Below are positions 61,068 through 64,000 of a stretch of 64,000 bases of DNA, piece after piece. The DNA is taken from contig CAYRVX010000026.1 in the NCBI GenBank assembly GCA_964427875.1, positions 1-64,000 of the forward strand, written 5' to 3'. Numbering within the stretch: position 1 is the first letter of the stretch; each line of letters opens with the position of its first letter. The notes under the pieces were generated by a model. It saw only the letters and a list, made by a program, of their open reading frames with translations, was not told where the DNA came from and searched no databases. This DNA is from CAYRVX01 sp964427875 (GTDB lineage: Bacteria > Planctomycetota > Phycisphaerae > SM23-33). Both the position numbers and the translations under genes were made by a program.

Positions 61068-62715
61068 ACTCGCCGCCCACCTCTGCCGGGGGCCGGGTGT
61101 TCTCGATTCCCAGGGCCACGAAGAAGGTCGAGCCGCAGTCGGGCTGGGACCGCACCCACGCCCGGCCGTCGTAGTTCGAGACCACGGTTCTCACGGCCGC
61201 CAGCCCGACGCCCTTGCCCTGGACATCGGTCGCTGCGGCATTCTCGGCCCGGCGGAAGATGCAGAAGACCTTCTCGTGTTGATCCTCGGGGATGCCGGGG
61301 CCATTGTCGGACACGGAGAATTCGTGCATCCGCTTGCCCCGGCGGTAGTCGATCCGTATCCAGCCGCCCTCGGTGCGGTGCATGTACTTGATGGCGTTGT
61401 CGATCAGGTTCTGGAAGACCTTTCGGATCCGGTTCTTTTCGACGTAGAGGGCGGGCATCCCGGCGGCGATCTCCAGGTCGATGCTCCGGCTCCTCAGTTC
61501 GTAGTCGAAGGTTTCGCCCACGTGGCGAAGAAGCTCGCCCATCTCGACGACCTGTCGCTTCTGGGGGCGCGTGCGGATGCGGGAGAGCTCCAGCAGCTCG
61601 GCGATGAGGGACGTTTCCTCGTCGACGTTGGCCTGGATTCGCTGAAGGCGGGCGAGGACCTCCTCGGGCAGTTGATCGCGCCACTTGATCATCACCATGG
61701 TGGCCATGCCCGCGACGTTCCGCAGCGGCGCGTTCAGGTCGTGGCTGACGGCGCGAAGGAACTCCTCCTTCTCGCCCATCTCGCTGCGAAGGCGCAGGTT
61801 GGCGACCTGAAGCTCCTCGGTCCGCTCGGCGACCTTCTGCTCCAACTGCTCGTTGGCCTCCAGCAGCTCGTCGCGCATCCGGGCCAGCTCGCCGGTCATC
61901 GAGTCGAACGCCGAGGCCAGGCGGCCGATCTCGTCGCCGCGCCGGACCTCCGAGCGGGCGCCGAAATCGCCCCTCGCCAGCCGGCCCGTAACGGCCAGCA
62001 GCCTCCGCAGCGGCTTGAGCATCAGCCGCCAGACCCCCAGGTACCCCACCGGGATGCCGCAGAGCACCAGCGCGCCCGCGACCGCCGCCATCCGGTGCTG
62101 GACGCCCTTGAGCCTGGCCGTGGTCCCCTGGGTGTCGAAGACGATCCGAACGGCCCCCACCAGCCGCTCCTTGTACCAACTGACGTTCCGCGTGATGATC
62201 GGGCGGGTCAGGATCAGCGTGTCGTCGCTCACCTGCCGCGTCGTGGAGACCGCCACCGGCAGGTTCACCAGGGACGCCCATCGCTGCGGGTCCGCCTCGC
62301 CACAGGCCGAGGCCACCACCAGGCCCTGGGCGTCGACCAGGGCCACGTACCGAACGTTGTCCATGCGGAGCAGGTCGGTCACCAGGTCCCGCAGCAGGCT
62401 GTCCCGCCCGGCCCGCCGGAGATCGTACTGCCCGGCCATGCCCAGCACCTTGGCCAGACGGGCCGCGTGTCGCCGGTCGCTGCTGCGAAGCGACCTGCGG
62501 GTCGTGTCGTAGTAGAACCACCCGCCGGCCGCCGTTACGCCAAGCACGACGAGGGTCAGTATGATGGCGGACTTCAACTGCAACCCGATCCGGAAATGCT
62601 CTGTCGTCCGAGGTTCGCTCATCCTGCCGCGCTGCTCCATCGGCTGCCTGCGAACAGACCGGTCCGCCTGGGGATGGACCGCGACCCATCCGGCACGTGG
62701 TAGCATATCGGCCAT
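61012..62715 (-). CDS. Sensor histidine kinase with HAMP domain
   Basis: About 567 residues from 62715 (ATGs at 62640 and 62622 are also possible; the homologous part starts near MSEPRTTEHF). TM1 (LKSAIILTLVVLGVTAAGGWF) and TM2 (AAVAGALVLCGIPVGYLGVW) flank a periplasmic sensor domain of about 150 residues. A HAMP domain, a coiled coil, the H-box (FLRAVSHDLNAPLRNVAG), the N-box (VFQNLIDNAIKYM) and G-boxes (DNGPGIPEDQ, GKGVGLAAVR) follow. It heads the operon with the response regulator and GGDEF genes and faces the sigma-54 activator gene. Confidence 0.92.
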   Translation of the reverse strand: MADMLPRAGWVAVHPQADRSVRRQPMEQRGRMSEPRTTEHFRIGLQLKSAIILTLVVLGVTAAGGWFYYDTTRRSLRSSDRRHAARLAKVLGMAGQYDLRRAGRDSLLRDLVTDLLRMDNVRYVALVDAQGLVVASACGEADPQRWASLVNLPVAVSTTRQVSDDTLILTRPIITRNVSWYKERLVGAVRIVFDTQGTTARLKGVQHRMAAVAGALVLCGIPVGYLGVWRLMLKPLRRLLAVTGRLARGDFGARSEVRRGDEIGRLASAFDSMTGELARMRDELLEANEQLEQKVAERTEELQVANLRLRSEMGEKEEFLRAVSHDLNAPLRNVAGMATMVMIKWRDQLPEEVLARLQRIQANVDEETSLIAELLELSRIRTRPQKRQVVEMGELLRHVGETFDYELRSRSIDLEIAAGMPALYVEKNRIRKVFQNLIDNAIKYMHRTEGGWIRIDYRRGKRMHEFSVSDNGPGIPEDQHEKVFCIFRRAENAAATDVQGKGVGLAAVRTVVSNYDGRAWVRSQPDCGSTFFVALGIENTRPPAEVGGEYERADAESLQADYRPAGG

Positions 62716-62860
62716 CGCGCATCGCCTCTTTGCTAAGGAAACCGCCGCGGCCGGACGGCCTCTGTCCCGGCAGGCGCAAGCCGTCACGGCGCGGCAAGGG
62801 GGCTCGGCGGCGAGAAGGCCGTCGCCGGCCGAAAAAAGCACAACTTGCGTGATTTAGGGC

Positions 62861-62889
62861 TTGTAAAAACGGGGGTTTCCGGGTATAAG
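62861..62889 (+). promoter_or_regulatory. Promoter for the sigma-54 activator
   Basis: TTGTAA, an exact 17-bp spacer and TATAAG, with a leader of about 105 nt before the rightward gene. In the 285 bases between the two divergent genes (62716-63000) no other element is clear, and no -24/-12 GG-N10-GC site was found. Confidence 0.45.
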
Positions 62890-63000
62890 AGTTTATGGAG
62901 GTGCGGCATAGGGTCAGTCTGCCGTATCCAGCGCTCAAGTTTCTGAATCAAGCGAGTGAGTGAAGCGAGGCTCGACGGCCCTGCTCAGGCAAGTTCGAGA

Positions 63001-64000
63001 ATGGAAGGCGGAGGAGACAGATACTCGCGCCTGGCGGTGAATCCGCCGCAGGCTGCGGCTCATAACAGCCTTGCATTGGTCGGCGCCAGCCGGCTGTTTC
63101 GGCACGTGCTCAAGGTCGTGGATTCCGTCGCGACCAATGACTGTGTCGTCCTGCTGGAGGGAGAGTCCGGAACGGGCAAGGAACTTCTCGCCCGGCGAAT
63201 CCACGTCCGGAGCCGCCGCTGTGAGTTCCCGTTCATCCCCGTCAACTGCGCCGCAATCAGCGACACCCTCTTCGAGAGCCAGTTCTACGGGCACGTCAAA
63301 GGGGCGTTCACCGGCGCCGCGACGTCCACACTCGGTGTCGTCCGCGCCGCCGACGGCGGGACACTCCTGCTGGACGAGGTCGCCGAGATGCCCGTTCACC
63401 TTCAGCCAAAGCTCCTGCGACTCCTCCAGGAAAGCGAAGTCACCCCCGTCGGGGCCGCCAGGCCCCTCTCCGTCGACGCCCGCTTCATCGCCTCGACGAA
63501 CCGGGACCTCCTCCAGAGGGTCGCAGAGGGCAGCTTCCGCAGCGATCTGTACCATCGTCTCAATATCGTCCGCATCGAGGTCCCTCCGCTGCGGTCCCGG
63601 CCGGACGACGTCGAGCCCCTCCTGGACTACTACCTCGATCACTACGCCCGCCAGTATCAGCGGCCGATGCGCAAGCTGGGCCAGCGCCTTCGCGCGTGCC
63701 TGAGGCAATACCCCTGGCCGGGCAACGTCCGGGAGCTCTGTGCCTACGTGGAACGCCTCTACGCCGCCGATCTGCCGCCCATGCCGCCGCAGCTCGGCTC
63801 GTTCGACGAGGCCCGGGCAGCCTACAGGCCGGCAGGGCGGACCCAGCCGCACCGCATGCCCGTCGAGCAGGCCATGCCCGTGGGCTGCTCCCTCGCGGAG
63901 GTCGAGAAGCAGGCCATCGAGAACGCACTCGAGCTGACCGGCTACAACCGCTCCGCCGCGGCCAGGATCCTCGCCATCCATCGCAGCACGCTCTTGCGGA
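63001..64000 (+). CDS. Sigma-54 interacting transcriptional activator (partial)
   Basis: It starts at the ATG of MEGGGDRYSRLAVNPPQAAA and runs off the window end after 333 codons without a stop. The AAA+ domain has Walker A GESGTGKE, the sigma-54 loop GAFTGA, Walker B LLLDEVAEMP, the sensor RFIASTNRDL and YPWPGNVRELCAYVERLY. A Fis-type helix-turn-helix (NALELTGYNRSAAARILAIH) starts at the C-terminal edge. There is no receiver or sensory domain: only about 25 residues precede the ATPase. The regulator could therefore be controlled by a partner or by expression level. Divergent from the histidine kinase operon. Confidence 0.95.
   Translation, partial: MEGGGDRYSRLAVNPPQAAAHNSLALVGASRLFRHVLKVVDSVATNDCVVLLEGESGTGKELLARRIHVRSRRCEFPFIPVNCAAISDTLFESQFYGHVKGAFTGAATSTLGVVRAADGGTLLLDEVAEMPVHLQPKLLRLLQESEVTPVGAARPLSVDARFIASTNRDLLQRVAEGSFRSDLYHRLNIVRIEVPPLRSRPDDVEPLLDYYLDHYARQYQRPMRKLGQRLRACLRQYPWPGNVRELCAYVERLYAADLPPMPPQLGSFDEARAAYRPAGRTQPHRMPVEQAMPVGCSLAEVEKQAIENALELTGYNRSAAARILAIHRSTLLR

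Overview
The window is GC-rich, tightly packed DNA from a Gram-negative bacterium, most likely a planctomycete or close PVC relative. No rRNA is present to confirm this. The case rests on the gene mix: a PEP-CTERM protein, Tat-exported Gfo/Idh/MocA oxidoreductases, PQQ-type beta-propeller proteins, a sulfatase remnant, a secreted serpin, an LtaS-like phosphatase and a LolD/MacB exporter. Promoter-like sites found by eye follow one pattern (TTGNNN, 16-18 bp, TATAAT-like).

Layout. 1-6.2 kb: PEP-CTERM protein, DUF721/DciA and dnaN, a pilus-type surface protein, a serpin. 6.2-11.9 kb: an island in which two gene 3' ends (sulfatase, carbohydrate-binding-like) are joined head to head, followed by a recombinase-associated HTH remnant and a 1,320-residue Rad50/RecF-like ATPase whose C-terminus appears to carry two LexA/S24-like domains. 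This ATPase is the best candidate for an undescribed system. 11.9-25.3 kb: oxidoreductase, ABC exporter, apt, LtaS-like protein, primary-type sigma factor, ribosomal protein S1, ABC1 kinase with phasin. 25.3-30.4 kb: MBL hydrolase, a KARI-like enzyme with altered catalytic residues, and an ECF sigma/anti-sigma/PDZ module. 30.5-33.8 kb: ileS behind a strong promoter and a small leader ORF with clustered Ile codons and a hairpin, which looks like an attenuator. 34-44.9 kb: membrane proteins, second oxidoreductase, purN, a Re-citrate/isopropylmalate synthase-type enzyme, aminotransferase, UroD-like protein with an SSS symporter, PQQ propeller. 45-53.2 kb: an ATPase-DUF4276 pair, a complete ribose-type ABC transporter (its permease has an extra N-terminal domain), and a methyltransferase with a PaeR7I/XhoI-like endonuclease. 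53.3-59.4 kb: secreted propellers, an M42 aminopeptidase and broken genes. 59.5-64 kb: a c-di-GMP/two-component cluster and a sigma-54 activator cut by the window end.

A dispersed palindromic element runs through the second half and the 23-kb region. Conserved arms (core GGGGACGGGAGTC) occur 14 times, mostly as inverted pairs around unrelated interiors. Copies lie directly after stop codons, where they would act as terminators, or inside genes they have broken (an AAA ATPase and a PQQ propeller). A second 28-bp repeat family occurs twice. Three separate defence-like modules (ATPase-S24, ATPase-DUF4276, restriction-modification) make this an accessory-rich segment.
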